Of a DNA stretch of 64,000 nt, positions 40,795 through 49,487 are shown piece after piece. Source of the DNA: Marinoscillum furvescens DSM 4134 (lineage in GTDB: Bacteria; Bacteroidota; Bacteroidia; Cytophagales; Cyclobacteriaceae); the NCBI RefSeq assembly GCF_003386095.1, contig NZ_QREG01000009.1, positions 62,001 through 126,000 of the forward strand. The letters are read 5' to 3'. Numbering within the stretch: position 1 is the first letter of the stretch; each line of letters starts with the position of its first letter. A program made the position numbers and the translations under genes. The notes beneath the pieces are model-generated. The model was not told where the DNA came from. It searched no databases and saw only the letters and a list, made by a program, of their open reading frames with translations.

Positions 40795-40992
40795 ATGGAG
40801 GGAATAAACTTTCTGACCAACGAAAATAACGAACGAGTCGCCGTTCAAATTAATCTAGATACACACGGAAAACTGTGGGAAGACTTTTACGATTGCCTGA
40901 TCGCCGAAAACAGAAAAAATGACGATAGACTACCATTCGACGAAGTAGTTAGTGACTTGAAGAAAAGTGGTAAATTGGATGAATCTCTATAA
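40795..40992 (+). CDS. Antitoxin of a RelE-type toxin-antitoxin pair
   Basis: A 65-residue acidic protein (NLDTHGKLWEDFYDCLIAENRKNDDRL...) with a C-terminal toxin-wrapping helix region ending DLKKSGKLDESL. Its end overlaps the toxin start by 14 bases, the normal layout of type II antitoxin genes. The N-terminus is too short to hold a full DNA-binding domain such as ribbon-helix-helix, so operon autoregulation is uncertain. The upstream region is AT-rich (ttaagtatataatattcat). Confidence 0.75.
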   Translation: MEGINFLTNENNERVAVQINLDTHGKLWEDFYDCLIAENRKNDDRLPFDEVVSDLKKSGKLDESL

Positions 40993-41242
40993 GATTACTA
41001 TTACCAGGTCGGCAAGCAAGGAATTAAAAAAACTGCCCAGAAAAGTAAACAACCAATTAATCCCCTTAATAAAAGGTTTAGCTATTGATCCTAGACCTGC
41101 AAGTTCGAGTAAGCTAAGAGGAAACAATCAATATTGGCGAATCAGGTCTGGGAATTACAGAATCATTTATTCCATTGATGATCATGTTCAGATTATTGAT
41201 ATCATCAAAATCGGTCATCGAAAAGACGTCTATCGCGATTAG
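40979..41242 (+). CDS. RelE/ParE superfamily toxin
   Basis: An 87-residue toxin starting at ATG 40979 (MNLYKITITRSASKELKKLP; an earlier in-frame start would add four residues). It has the complete RelE fold: N-terminal strand, helices with RSASKELKKLPRKVNNQLI, the SSKLRGNNQYWRIRSGNYRIIYSID core with the basic residues used for mRNA contact, and the C-terminal IIDIIKIGHRKDVYRD strand. Full length is typical of RelE mRNA interferases (80-95 residues). It is paired with the overlapping antitoxin and appears functional. Confidence 0.88.
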   Translation: MNLYKITITRSASKELKKLPRKVNNQLIPLIKGLAIDPRPASSSKLRGNNQYWRIRSGNYRIIYSIDDHVQIIDIIKIGHRKDVYRD

Positions 41243-41295
41243 GTGCTTAACCTGAAATTAATGGGAAGTCATTTATACTATCCCCCACGACACCA

Positions 41296-42834
41296 TCACC
41301 CGGCCCAGCCTTCTCGATCCAGGCTTCGGTACTGAATTGCTTCTGCCAAATGTTCAATCTGAATATTTTCGCTGCCCGCCAGATCGGCAATCGTACGCGA
41401 CACTTTCAATATCCGGTCGTAAGCGCGTGCCGAGAGTCCCAGCTTTTCCATAGCCGTTTTCAGTAGCGCCTTACCTGCAGCATTGATTTTGCAGGTTTCT
41501 TTGGTGATGGTGGAGCCCATCATCGCATTGTTAAAGATTTCCGGAGTTTCTTTAAAGCGTTCCTTTTGGATCTCGCGGGCATTTACCACGCGTTGGCGGA
41601 TGTCCAGGCTAGATTCTGCCTTGCGATCGGCGGTCATCTGATCGAAAGAAACAGGCGTGACTTCCACATGCAGATCGATCCGATCCAGCAGCGGGCCGCT
41701 GACTTTGTTGAGGTAGCGCTGCACCACGCCCGGTCCGCATACACATTCTTTTTCGGGGTGGTTGTAGTAGCCACAGGGACATGGGTTCATGCTGGCCACC
41801 AGCATGAAATTGGCGGGATAGTCGATGCTTACCTTAGCACGAGAAATGGTAACCCGTCGTTCTTCCAGCGGCTGGCGCATCACTTCCAGTACTGTGCGCT
41901 TAAACTCCGGAAGTTCATCAAGAAACAGCACGCCATTATTAGCCAAAGAAATCTCTCCCGGCTGAGGGATACCTCCTCCACCTACGAGTGCTACATCTGA
42001 AATGGTATGGTGTGGCGATCGAAAAGGTCGGTGAGCGATCAGTTTTCCATTTTCGCCCAGCTTACCCGCTACCGAATGAATCTTGGTCGTTTCCAGTGCT
42101 TCGTGAAGAGACAGTGGGGGTAGGATGGATGAAAGCCTCTTTGCGAGCATGGTTTTCCCAGCACCCGGTGGGCCGATCATGATGACATTGTGGCCTCCTG
42201 CCGCAGCGATCTCCATCGCGCGTTTGATGTTTTCCTGCCCCTGCACGTCAGCAAAATCGGACTCTATATGGTCCAGGTCATCAAAAAACACGTCACGCGT
42301 ATCATAAAGCAGTGGTTTGATGGGCGCAGTACCGTCCAGATGCTCTATGGCTTCTTTGATCGTTTCTACGCCAATGATCTCCAGGTCATCTACTATGGCC
42401 GCCTCCGATGCATTTTCCTTGGGCAGGATAAATCCCTTAAAACCCTGCTTGCGCGCCTCGATGGAAATGGGCAAGGCGCCTTTGATAGGCCGCAGGATGC
42501 CATCCAGAGACAGCTCCCCCATGATTATATAGTTTTCCAGGTCAGGAAAGCTGGCTTGCTCTGATGCATGCAAGATCCCCAGTGCTATGGGCAGGTCATA
42601 AGACGAACCTTCTTTTTTGATATCAGCGGGAGCAAGGTTGACCACCACCTTTTGCCGGGGCATTCGATAGTCGTGGTATTTGAGCGCAGACTCCACGCGC
42701 TGTTCACTTTCCTTCACGGCAGAGTCTGGCAGTCCCACCATGTAAAAGCGGGTACCTTGCCCCACATTTACTTCGATGGTGATTTTGTAAGCATTTACGC
42801 CATATACGGCGCTTCCATAGGTCTTAGCGAGCAT
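41296..42834 (-). CDS. YifB/ComM-like magnesium-chelatase-type AAA ATPase
   Basis: A 512-residue protein. The N-terminal S5-D2/Lon-like domain (about 20-165) is followed by the Mg-chelatase AAA module with Walker A GPPGAGKT (about residues 218-225), HSVAGKL, FRSPHHTISDVALVGGG, Walker B GVLFLDELPEF and the sensor SMNPCPCGYY. A C-terminal Mg_chelatase_C domain (LDRIDLHVEVTPV, SARAYDRILKVSRTIADL) completes it. ComM, the characterised relative, is a helicase that drives branch migration of invading DNA in natural transformation. Function here is inferred from the family. It is a single gene in minus orientation. Confidence 0.94.
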   Translation of the reverse strand: MLAKTYGSAVYGVNAYKITIEVNVGQGTRFYMVGLPDSAVKESEQRVESALKYHDYRMPRQKVVVNLAPADIKKEGSSYDLPIALGILHASEQASFPDLENYIIMGELSLDGILRPIKGALPISIEARKQGFKGFILPKENASEAAIVDDLEIIGVETIKEAIEHLDGTAPIKPLLYDTRDVFFDDLDHIESDFADVQGQENIKRAMEIAAAGGHNVIMIGPPGAGKTMLAKRLSSILPPLSLHEALETTKIHSVAGKLGENGKLIAHRPFRSPHHTISDVALVGGGGIPQPGEISLANNGVLFLDELPEFKRTVLEVMRQPLEERRVTISRAKVSIDYPANFMLVASMNPCPCGYYNHPEKECVCGPGVVQRYLNKVSGPLLDRIDLHVEVTPVSFDQMTADRKAESSLDIRQRVVNAREIQKERFKETPEIFNNAMMGSTITKETCKINAAGKALLKTAMEKLGLSARAYDRILKVSRTIADLAGSENIQIEHLAEAIQYRSLDREGWAG

Positions 42835-42907
42835 GGTTTCTAAATTACCATATTCTCAAACAACTGTGAAAATAAAATTTAGCTTTGGCTCTGCTGGGAT
42901 GTCTCTT

Positions 42908-43783
42908 TTAGGCGTTTCCGCCTATCACAAATGACCTCATGGCCATAGAACCCATCTCTATGGTTTCGTTGAAAAAGCTTACTGGCTCATCCTTTTGCTG
43001 CAAAGCCAGGGCATATAACAATGGCAAATAATGCTCGGGTGTAGGAATGGCCAGGCGAGCTTCCGGGCTGAGCTGCTCAGAGCGCTGTAGCAAATCATGG
43101 GTGCCTTGTTGAATGTAGCTTTTGACTTGCTCATCAAAATCTAGCGCCCAGTCATAAGGTTCATTGGAGTCCCATTTTGCTGCGCGTAGATTATGTACAA
43201 TGTTGCCACTCCCTACGATCAACACACCCTTTCTTCGCAAACCTTGAAGCTCCTGAGCTAATTGGTAGTGCTCCTTTGGCGAAAGCTGTGTATCCAGACT
43301 CAATTGAAAAACCGGGACGTTGGCCTCTGGAAACATTTTGATCAAAACCGACCAGGTGCCATGGTCCAGTCCCCAGTCATGGTCCTCCTGGACGGAACGA
43401 TTTTTTACTGATGATATCACCTCACGAGCTAATTCCGGAGCTCCAGGGGCGGGATATTGCACCTCAAATAGCTCTTTGGGAAAACCTCCAAAATCATGGA
43501 TGGTACGTGGAGCGGATGACATAGTAACATACGATCCTTTGGTCTCCCAATGAGCCGACACACAAAGTACGGCCGTGGGCTCTAGTCCTTTGGCCATTTG
43601 GCGCCAACCACGGGTGATCTCATTTTCTGTGATCGCGTTCATGGGGTTTCCGTGGCCTACAAATAGTACAGGCATTAGTGGTGATTCGGGGAAATGACGC
43701 GCTATCCCGGAGAGTGCTTTGAGGCTAGTGCCCATTGCCGGCACCACTGCCAGGCTTTTAATAAAATCTTTTCGTTTCATCAT
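42908..43783 (-). CDS. DODA-type extradiol dioxygenase, YgiD-like
   Basis: A 291-residue member of the class III extradiol dioxygenase LigB/DODA group. Metal and active-site motifs: FVGHGNPMNAI (about 41-51), VSAHWET (about 78-84), TIHDFGGFP (about 97-105) and GSGNIVHNL (about 196-204); LDHGTWSVL is also present. E. coli YgiD opens the ring of L-DOPA. The N-terminus (about 1-35, MKRKDFIKSLAVVPAMGTSLKALS) looks like a Tat-type leader with a degenerate motif, so it may be exported. It follows an HbpS-like gene by 9 bp, which suggests a small operon with it. Confidence 0.9.
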   Translation of the reverse strand: MMKRKDFIKSLAVVPAMGTSLKALSGIARHFPESPLMPVLFVGHGNPMNAITENEITRGWRQMAKGLEPTAVLCVSAHWETKGSYVTMSSAPRTIHDFGGFPKELFEVQYPAPGAPELAREVISSVKNRSVQEDHDWGLDHGTWSVLIKMFPEANVPVFQLSLDTQLSPKEHYQLAQELQGLRRKGVLIVGSGNIVHNLRAAKWDSNEPYDWALDFDEQVKSYIQQGTHDLLQRSEQLSPEARLAIPTPEHYLPLLYALALQQKDEPVSFFNETIEMGSMAMRSFVIGGNA

Positions 43784-43792
43784 GGTTCCGGT

Positions 43793-44236
43793 TTAAGGTT
43801 GAGCTATAAAATTGAAGTGATTCAATGCATAAAGTGCTGCGGACTCGTCATTTTGTGGCGTGTCTCCACTCACACCAATAGCACCCAGCAGGTCTCCACT
43901 AACATTGCGAATGAGAACGCCTCCTCTAGTAGGCACTACCCTACCGGCAGAAGCATTCATCAATGCATGCACAAAAGACTGAGAAGTGCCTTCTGCGGCT
44001 GTGAGCTCACTATATACACGAGTACCCATTCCCAGCCCCAATGCTCCCCAGGCTTTTCCAAATGCAATTTCATACCGTAAAATACCCGAACGCTCATGTC
44101 GCAAAATGCAGAGTGGATGCCCTCCAGTATCTAAAACGGATACAGTTAGCGGGTGGAGCTGACGATCCTGCCCATACTGCAGCACTGCCTCGCAGAGCTG
44201 CTGAGCTTCTTTTAGTTTTAGCATATCCTGATTCAT
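43793..44236 (-). CDS. GlcG/HbpS family haem-binding-like protein
   Basis: A 147-residue protein of the GlcG/HbpS (DUF336) family, which in Streptomyces includes a haem-sensing protein. It carries LKLKEAQQLCEAVL at the N-terminus, VSVLDTGGHPLCILR, AFGKAWGALGLG and the C-terminal GGVLIRNVSGDLLGAIGVSGDT, all family features. It lies nine bases before the DODA dioxygenase gene, so the two are probably cotranscribed and could act on the same substrate. Regulation by the Crp-like gene 71 bp upstream is possible. Confidence 0.87.
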   Translation of the reverse strand: MNQDMLKLKEAQQLCEAVLQYGQDRQLHPLTVSVLDTGGHPLCILRHERSGILRYEIAFGKAWGALGLGMGTRVYSELTAAEGTSQSFVHALMNASAGRVVPTRGGVLIRNVSGDLLGAIGVSGDTPQNDESAALYALNHFNFIAQP

Positions 44237-44307
44237 TTGATTGACTCAAAATTCGCCAGGCACATTGCCAAAAACATTCACCTATGTTAAGTAATCTATT
44301 CGGACTT

Positions 44308-44892
44308 TCAAGAACTGGACTGTGCCATTTGCTTGCGGATACGACTCAAGGACTGTGGCTTGATGCCCAGGTATGAAGCGATGACATGCTGTGGAATTCG
44401 GTGAATGATTTCCTGATTGGCTTTGAGCAATTGAAGGTAGCGCTCCTCTGCACTGCTGCTGTAAATGCCTGCTATGCGTCGCTGCGACTGTACATAGCCA
44501 TTTTGTATCAGTATCCTAAAAAAACGTTCCAATACAGGAAGCTGGAGACAAGCCTCCTCAAATGCTATTTTACTGAGTAAAAAGCCACTGGTGGGTTCTA
44601 AAGCTACAATGTCGTAAGAAGAAGGAGCTCCTGAAAACAAACTAAAGAGATCTGTGGTCCAATAATCCGACAAAGCAATTTGGATGACATGTTTCTCACC
44701 CTTCTCGTCTACACTATACGTGTAAAGAACCCCTTCTGTAATGAATGCCATGTGACGAGCTACTTCGCCTCTTCTGAGCAGGTAATTGTTTTTTGACAAC
44801 TCAAAAGGGGTCATAAAACCCATAAACACTTTAAAATCGTCCTCTGACAGGTTTGTTTTGGACTTTATGTTTTCAAAAAGCAACTGAGACAT
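44308..44892 (-). CDS. Crp/Fnr family transcription regulator
   Basis: A 194-residue regulator: cyclic-nucleotide-binding-like domain (about 10-125; YLLRRGEVARHMAFITEGVLYTY) followed by a C-terminal helix-turn-helix (about 165-190; HVIASYLGIKPQSLSRIRKQ). It lacks the Fnr cysteine cluster, and the cNMP-binding residues do not appear conserved, as is typical of the short Bacteroidota members. It is in the same orientation as the HbpS-DODA pair and may regulate it. Confidence 0.92.
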   Translation of the reverse strand: MSQLLFENIKSKTNLSEDDFKVFMGFMTPFELSKNNYLLRRGEVARHMAFITEGVLYTYSVDEKGEKHVIQIALSDYWTTDLFSLFSGAPSSYDIVALEPTSGFLLSKIAFEEACLQLPVLERFFRILIQNGYVQSQRRIAGIYSSSAEERYLQLLKANQEIIHRIPQHVIASYLGIKPQSLSRIRKQMAQSSS

Positions 44893-45108
44893 GGTCTTGA
44901 GATCTGAAGCTCAAACATATAAAAAGAACACCGGTGGCAACCCCTTTTGTCTCAGATTGATGAGTGTTTTGGCTATTTGGCTGCCAGTAGTTCTAATTCT
45001 TTTGACCGAAAATCCAGTACTGTACCCACACCATTCGTAACTGCCGATCCATTCACATAGGTTAAGAAGGATTTTTACACGTGAAAATATGGTGGCAATC
45101 GATCAGCG

Positions 45109-45483
45109 TTATTTATCGTCATCATCATCATCCGCTTCATCCTCTTCGTCTTCTTCATCTTCTTCATCGTCCTCATCACTAGCACCTGCCTCTGCCTGAT
45201 CATACAGTTTGGCTTTGTAGTGCAGCACTTCCTCCTGGGCTTTTTTAACTTTTCGCTTGAGTGAAATGATCTGAAAGTTTTCGGCCACCAACTCCACAAG
45301 CATCAGCACAGCTAAAAAAATAAAGGTCCCCATCAAGTACAAAGGCAACTGACGTAGCGCAAAAGTCATGTCTAGTTTGGCCTTGTAAGCCTCCATATTG
45401 TTGAGTATATCAATGCTGAAGTAGAGGATCAAAAATGCCGCTATCAGGTAAATGGGGTAGAAAAAAAGTTTGAATTTTCTCAT
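45109..45483 (-). CDS. Small two-helix membrane protein with an acidic tail
   Basis: A 124-residue protein with two membrane helices (about 8-28 and 45-65), a coiled coil (about 65-93, ISLKRKVKKAQEEVLHYKAKLY) and a tail of about 25 Asp/Glu residues at 101-123. The layout resembles membrane-anchored coiled-coil proteins such as LapA-like proteins, but I cannot place it in a family. It follows the ABC exporter gene after 67 bp and may be in the same operon. The acidic tail makes antisense reading frames appear by chance. Confidence 0.65.
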   Translation of the reverse strand: MRKFKLFFYPIYLIAAFLILYFSIDILNNMEAYKAKLDMTFALRQLPLYLMGTFIFLAVLMLVELVAENFQIISLKRKVKKAQEEVLHYKAKLYDQAEAGASDEDDEEDEEDEEDEADDDDDDK

Positions 45484-45550
45484 TACTAGTTGAATCTGCG
45501 TGAAAGTTAGCCAAAATCCCTAATCAACGTACGTCCCTTCATTGATGAAC

Positions 45551-47362
45551 TTACGAAAAAGCCTGAAGTCGGGCAAGCTTATGGTACAAGCCTTTTTGCT
45601 CTAAGAGCTCTTCATGATTGCCTTGTTCTACGATTCGGCCCTTGTCCATCACCAGGATTCGATCTGCATGCTGTATGGTACTTAGCCTATGTGCGATCAC
45701 CAGCGAGGTTCGGTTTTTCATCAAGTTAGAAACTGCCTCCTGCACCAATTGTTCCGACTGGGCATCGAGTGCAGAAGTAGCTTCGTCCAAAACCAAAACT
45801 TTCGGGTTTTTGAGTATTGCACGCGCTATAGTGAGGCGCTGGCGCTCACCACCGGATAGCCGCGTACCCCTGTCTCCCACAGTAGTTTGATAGCAGTTTG
45901 GCAAACTCATGATAAACTCGTGCAGATAAGCGCCGCGAGCAGCATGCTCAAGTTCTTCATCTGTGGCCGATGGGTTGGCAAACAAAATATTGGCAGCGAT
46001 GGTATCATGAAATACCACAGGTTCCTGGCCTACATAAGCTATTTGCTCCAGCCACTGGTGGTTGTACAAATTCAAGGGTTCACCATCGATAAGCACCTGT
46101 CCCATTTTAGGTTGATAAAATCCACAGAGAAGATCAGCCACGGTAGATTTACCTGCACCAGACGGACCCACCAGCGCTATGGTTTCTCCTTTCTTTATAC
46201 CAAAGGAAACCTCCGAAAGGACTGCTTCGCCATCAAAATCGAATGAAACCTGATCAAAAATCAGCTCATTTTCTAAGTGCAATTCTTTCTTTTCCGAACG
46301 GAACAGGATCGACCTGTGGTCCATCAATTCGAATACTCGATCCGCAGCGCTCAGTCCACGGCTAATTTGGCTCACGGCTACAGAAATAGCCTTTGCAGGA
46401 TTGAGGAGTTGGCTAAAAATGATCAAAAACCCAATAAACTCCGCGGGGGCAAGTTGCCCTACCACCAGCACTTCCCTACCACCGATTACCAGCACCAGTA
46501 CCAATACACTTACACCTATAACTTCAGACAATGGAGCCGCCAGATTGGACCGGGCAGCTATTTGAAAAGCCTGATCACTGTAGGCTTTCACCTGCTGCTC
46601 AAACCTCGCCTGCTGAAACGTCTCTGCCATAAAGGCTTTGATCGTGCGAATACCCATTATGGTCTCATCCAGCAGATGGCCGATCTGTCCCATAGACTCT
46701 TGCGATCTTCGAGCCCACTTCCGAATCCTCCGGGCAACGAGCGAGACGCCCACTCCTGCTACTGGAAGCAGAAGGAGGGTATACAAAGTAAGTTTTGGTG
46801 AGATGGCAATAAGCACTATCAGGTAGCCAATGATCAAAAACGGCTCCTTGATAACAGCTTTGAGGGTGCTTACCGCAGACTGCTCTATTTCCTGAATATC
46901 TGTAGTCACTCTGGCTACAAGGTCTCCTTTTCTTCTATGGGTAAAAAAACCGAGCTCCTGATACAGGATATGGCTATACGCCTCATTCCGCAAATTTTTC
47001 ATTACACGAACCCTAACGCTGGCCAACACAAGCTGAGAGAAGTATCGAAAGCAATTGGCCAGAAGTACCGAAACCACGGCTATCGTACAGATCAGGTACA
47101 AGGCTGAAAGCTTTCCTCGTGCCTGAATAACCTCATGCAGATATCCGTAAAATGAGCTTTTTAAGTTTTGGATGGACCACCCCGAGGTGGATACACCCAC
47201 TTCCACTTCCTGTGCCTGATCAAAAAGCACCTGAAGGAGTGGAATGAGCACAGATAAATTGACCACACTAAAGATCGTAGCTGGAATGATCAACCCCAAA
47301 TACAGAGGAATGGTCCCTCCCAGAGGCCTGGCAAATGACAGTATGCGAAGGAATACACGCAT
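45551..47362 (-). CDS. MsbA-like ABC exporter (permease-ATPase fusion)
   Basis: A 603-residue half-transporter with six transmembrane helices (about 15-330) and a C-terminal ATPase: Walker A GPSGAGKST, Q loop, signature LSGGERQR and Walker B VLVLDEATSALD with the H loop (LVIAHRLSTIQHADRI). It should work as a homodimer exporting a lipid, lipopolysaccharide precursor or drug. The ATG follows the stop of the RemB/Wzi-like gene without any gap, so the two are cotranscribed. This hints at a role in envelope assembly or capsule/lipid export. Confidence 0.94.
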   Translation of the reverse strand: MRVFLRILSFARPLGGTIPLYLGLIIPATIFSVVNLSVLIPLLQVLFDQAQEVEVGVSTSGWSIQNLKSSFYGYLHEVIQARGKLSALYLICTIAVVSVLLANCFRYFSQLVLASVRVRVMKNLRNEAYSHILYQELGFFTHRRKGDLVARVTTDIQEIEQSAVSTLKAVIKEPFLIIGYLIVLIAISPKLTLYTLLLLPVAGVGVSLVARRIRKWARRSQESMGQIGHLLDETIMGIRTIKAFMAETFQQARFEQQVKAYSDQAFQIAARSNLAAPLSEVIGVSVLVLVLVIGGREVLVVGQLAPAEFIGFLIIFSQLLNPAKAISVAVSQISRGLSAADRVFELMDHRSILFRSEKKELHLENELIFDQVSFDFDGEAVLSEVSFGIKKGETIALVGPSGAGKSTVADLLCGFYQPKMGQVLIDGEPLNLYNHQWLEQIAYVGQEPVVFHDTIAANILFANPSATDEELEHAARGAYLHEFIMSLPNCYQTTVGDRGTRLSGGERQRLTIARAILKNPKVLVLDEATSALDAQSEQLVQEAVSNLMKNRTSLVIAHRLSTIQHADRILVMDKGRIVEQGNHEELLEQKGLYHKLARLQAFS

Positions 47363-49009
47363 CTAAAAAAGGTATGATCTTGCTGGGAAATTCCAGCGTA
47401 GGCCTAATGTCCCTATTTTGGTTATTTCCGGATCTGCTCCTTCTGCATGTTCCTTACGATAGGTAAATCCAGCCTCCACTGCGAGGTTGTGATAGATCAT
47501 ATAAGTGGCATTCGCACGAAACAGGTGGAGATTGGTAAGCACACCCTGACCAATGTTTACACCATAGTCTTCCAAACGCGCATTGTAGCTTTTAAGTGGG
47601 TCACGTCCAAAGCTTGCCGTACCTATATCATCTCCATAACGAGCCATGAGCAATGTCCCTGAAATTTTCAATCGATCTAGTGGTCGGTAACTCCCGCTAA
47701 GCAGCATCTCTTCGAAATTGGCTCCAAGAGGGTGGGCTAGTGCCATGTTGTAGTGGGTATACGAACCGTAGTTGTCCTCATGACTATAAGTGTAGGGCCT
47801 CACTCTATTGAACTCCACCTGCATGTCCAAATTGTCTATGCCAAATGCATCAAAATATTGGATTCCGGCTTGCAGGCCTACTTTATTGCCCCACCAGCCA
47901 CTATCGCTAAACGCTTCTCCCACTATCAGCTCATCAATGAGCAGCTGCCCATAAAGGGAAATACGTTTGAACAGGTTCCACTTAAAATCCAATCCGATCA
48001 GTACATTGTCTGCACTACCATCTTGTTGTTCCAGTGCCAGATAAAAAATCAAAGGGTTCATATACTCCACTTTGAAGCTGTTGGTAGAATCACCGTAAAT
48101 CACGGACTCAAACAAACTCAGCGTAAGGTTTGGAGTAGGCTTGATACTCAGTCTATGGGTGGCCAGGTATTTTTTAGGAAATGAGCCCACACCCAAGAGT
48201 CCAAAATCGCCACCATAAGTTTCTCCTACTAGCTGAGCAAAAATATTGGTGTATTGAATTTTCCAAACACGTGTATTCAGTCGTAAGTAGGGATAGTTAT
48301 TCCCGACATCTGAGAGCACGAGTGAGCGTATGCCATTGCCTATGAAGTGCTTGCCATACCCAAACTGAGCACTGATGTGTTTGGTAGCATTAAAGTCAAT
48401 GTAGGCTTGTGCTCGTAGAAAATCCACGCCTGTCTCCTGATACTGTTTCCAAAACCCTTCGAAGGGAATGGCAATGGTGGAGTCAGTCATGTTTCTAACG
48501 TATGTCGGATAGCGCGCCTGATTTTCATTAAGTAAGGCATAGAAGCTCACCTTATCATCAATGGTACCCCACAGTTGAAGGCCACGGTAGTTTTGGTAGA
48601 TGAGCTCATCCGAGGCAGACTCCCGCCCCCCTCCAAATACCCAAATGGGATCAACATGGAGTTGGAAGTCCTCGGTATGAACAGCTAAAAAATCTGTAGG
48701 AAGCTTAAAAAAGCGATTGAACAAACCGCTATTTTTCTGAAGTGAATCCTCGAGATAATGACGGGTTTGCAAATAAATAGCCGATTTGTCAAAGGCATCA
48801 GCATTGCTAAGACTCTTCGGTGCATGCGCATAAAAATCTGCTATGTACCGTCTGGATATAGGTTTTACACCTGTAAAAAAACCCATTTCAGATTTTGCGT
48901 CCCACTCATCGAGGGTAGGATAGGCCGCAGAACCCAGCGGTATATCTGTAGACTGTGCCGCTAAGTAACTGGCCGTCAGGAAGAGGAGTAAATATTGTAT
49001 CGTTCGCAC
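47363..49009 (-). CDS. RemB/Wzi-like outer-membrane beta-barrel protein
   Basis: A 548-residue protein with a signal peptide ([19 protein letters not shown]). The mature chain is predicted to be a barrel of many amphipathic strands and ends in Phe. Its features, including [11 protein letters not shown], the region [24 protein letters not shown] and the LYGQLLIDE motif, resemble the Wzi capsule-assembly family and the gliding protein RemB of Flavobacterium. Either role could apply: surface polysaccharide attachment or gliding motility. The following ABC exporter gene is directly adjacent. Confidence 0.8.
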   Translation of the reverse strand: MRTIQYLLLFLTASYLAAQSTDIPLGSAAYPTLDEWDAKSEMGFFTGVKPISRRYIADFYAHAPKSLSNADAFDKSAIYLQTRHYLEDSLQKNSGLFNRFFKLPTDFLAVHTEDFQLHVDPIWVFGGGRESASDELIYQNYRGLQLWGTIDDKVSFYALLNENQARYPTYVRNMTDSTIAIPFEGFWKQYQETGVDFLRAQAYIDFNATKHISAQFGYGKHFIGNGIRSLVLSDVGNNYPYLRLNTRVWKIQYTNIFAQLVGETYGGDFGLLGVGSFPKKYLATHRLSIKPTPNLTLSLFESVIYGDSTNSFKVEYMNPLIFYLALEQQDGSADNVLIGLDFKWNLFKRISLYGQLLIDELIVGEAFSDSGWWGNKVGLQAGIQYFDAFGIDNLDMQVEFNRVRPYTYSHEDNYGSYTHYNMALAHPLGANFEEMLLSGSYRPLDRLKISGTLLMARYGDDIGTASFGRDPLKSYNARLEDYGVNIGQGVLTNLHLFRANATYMIYHNLAVEAGFTYRKEHAEGADPEITKIGTLGLRWNFPARSYLF

Positions 49010-49035
49010 AGTGTAAAAATATTAAAAAAGGGGGT

Positions 49036-49066
49036 TTTGATTATCGTGCAAAATGCCCTATCTTTG
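49036..49066 (+). promoter_or_regulatory. rpmE promoter, Bacteroidota consensus
   Basis: TTTG (49036-49039), 19 bases, then TATCTTTG (49059-49066), a perfect match to TAnnTTTG. The -7 box is 30 bp before the ATG, which gives a leader of about 25 nucleotides. It is the best promoter in the window. Confidence 0.75.
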
Positions 49067-49095
49067 CAATCCTTTTTAAGAAAAGCGAAGAAATT

Positions 49096-49344
49096 ATGCA
49101 AAAGGACATTCATCCAGAATACAAAGAAGTAGTCTTTTTAGATACAACAAGTGACTTCAAATTCATGACTAAGTCTACAATGACTAGTGATGAGACTATC
49201 AAATGGGAAGACGGTAACGAATACCCATTGATCAAAATAGAAGTTAGCTCGGCTTCTCATCCGTTCTATACTGGCAAGAAAATCTTCTTGGATACTGCTG
49301 GTCGAGTGGAGAAATTCAACAAGAAGTACAAAAAGAACAAGTAA
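49096..49344 (+). CDS. rpmE2: 50S ribosomal protein L31 type B
   Basis: An 82-residue ribosomal protein starting [19 protein letters not shown]. The zinc-binding cysteines of type A L31 are absent, so it is the zinc-free type B paralogue. The [13 protein letters not shown] and [11 protein letters not shown] segments are family hallmarks. The start at 49096 is chosen because it fits the family N-terminus, although the frame is open further upstream. It has its own consensus promoter and terminator. Confidence 0.95.
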   Translation: MQKDIHPEYKEVVFLDTTSDFKFMTKSTMTSDETIKWEDGNEYPLIKIEVSSASHPFYTGKKIFLDTAGRVEKFNKKYKKNK

Positions 49345-49370
49345 TTATAGATTTGTTTTTACAACAAGTG

Positions 49371-49402
49371 AGTCTCTGGCTACCAAGCCAGAGACTTTTT
49401 TT
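49371..49402 (+). terminator. Rho-independent terminator of rpmE
   Basis: A perfect 11-bp stem AGTCTCTGGCT / AGCCAGAGACT with a 4-base loop (acca) followed by at least seven T, 26 bases after the stop codon. Confidence 0.93.
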
Positions 49403-49487
49403 GTTTGTGCCCAATCAATAAGCCCACCTCGTTTCATTTTTTTACCACAGGTTCCTCCACTCTGTTCTGAGTCATTATTTTTGCCGC

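Noticed and set aside
45075-45299. Overlapping frame rich in Lys and Met
   Set aside because: It is the out-of-phase reading of the Asp/Glu-coding tail of the membrane protein gene and has no other support.
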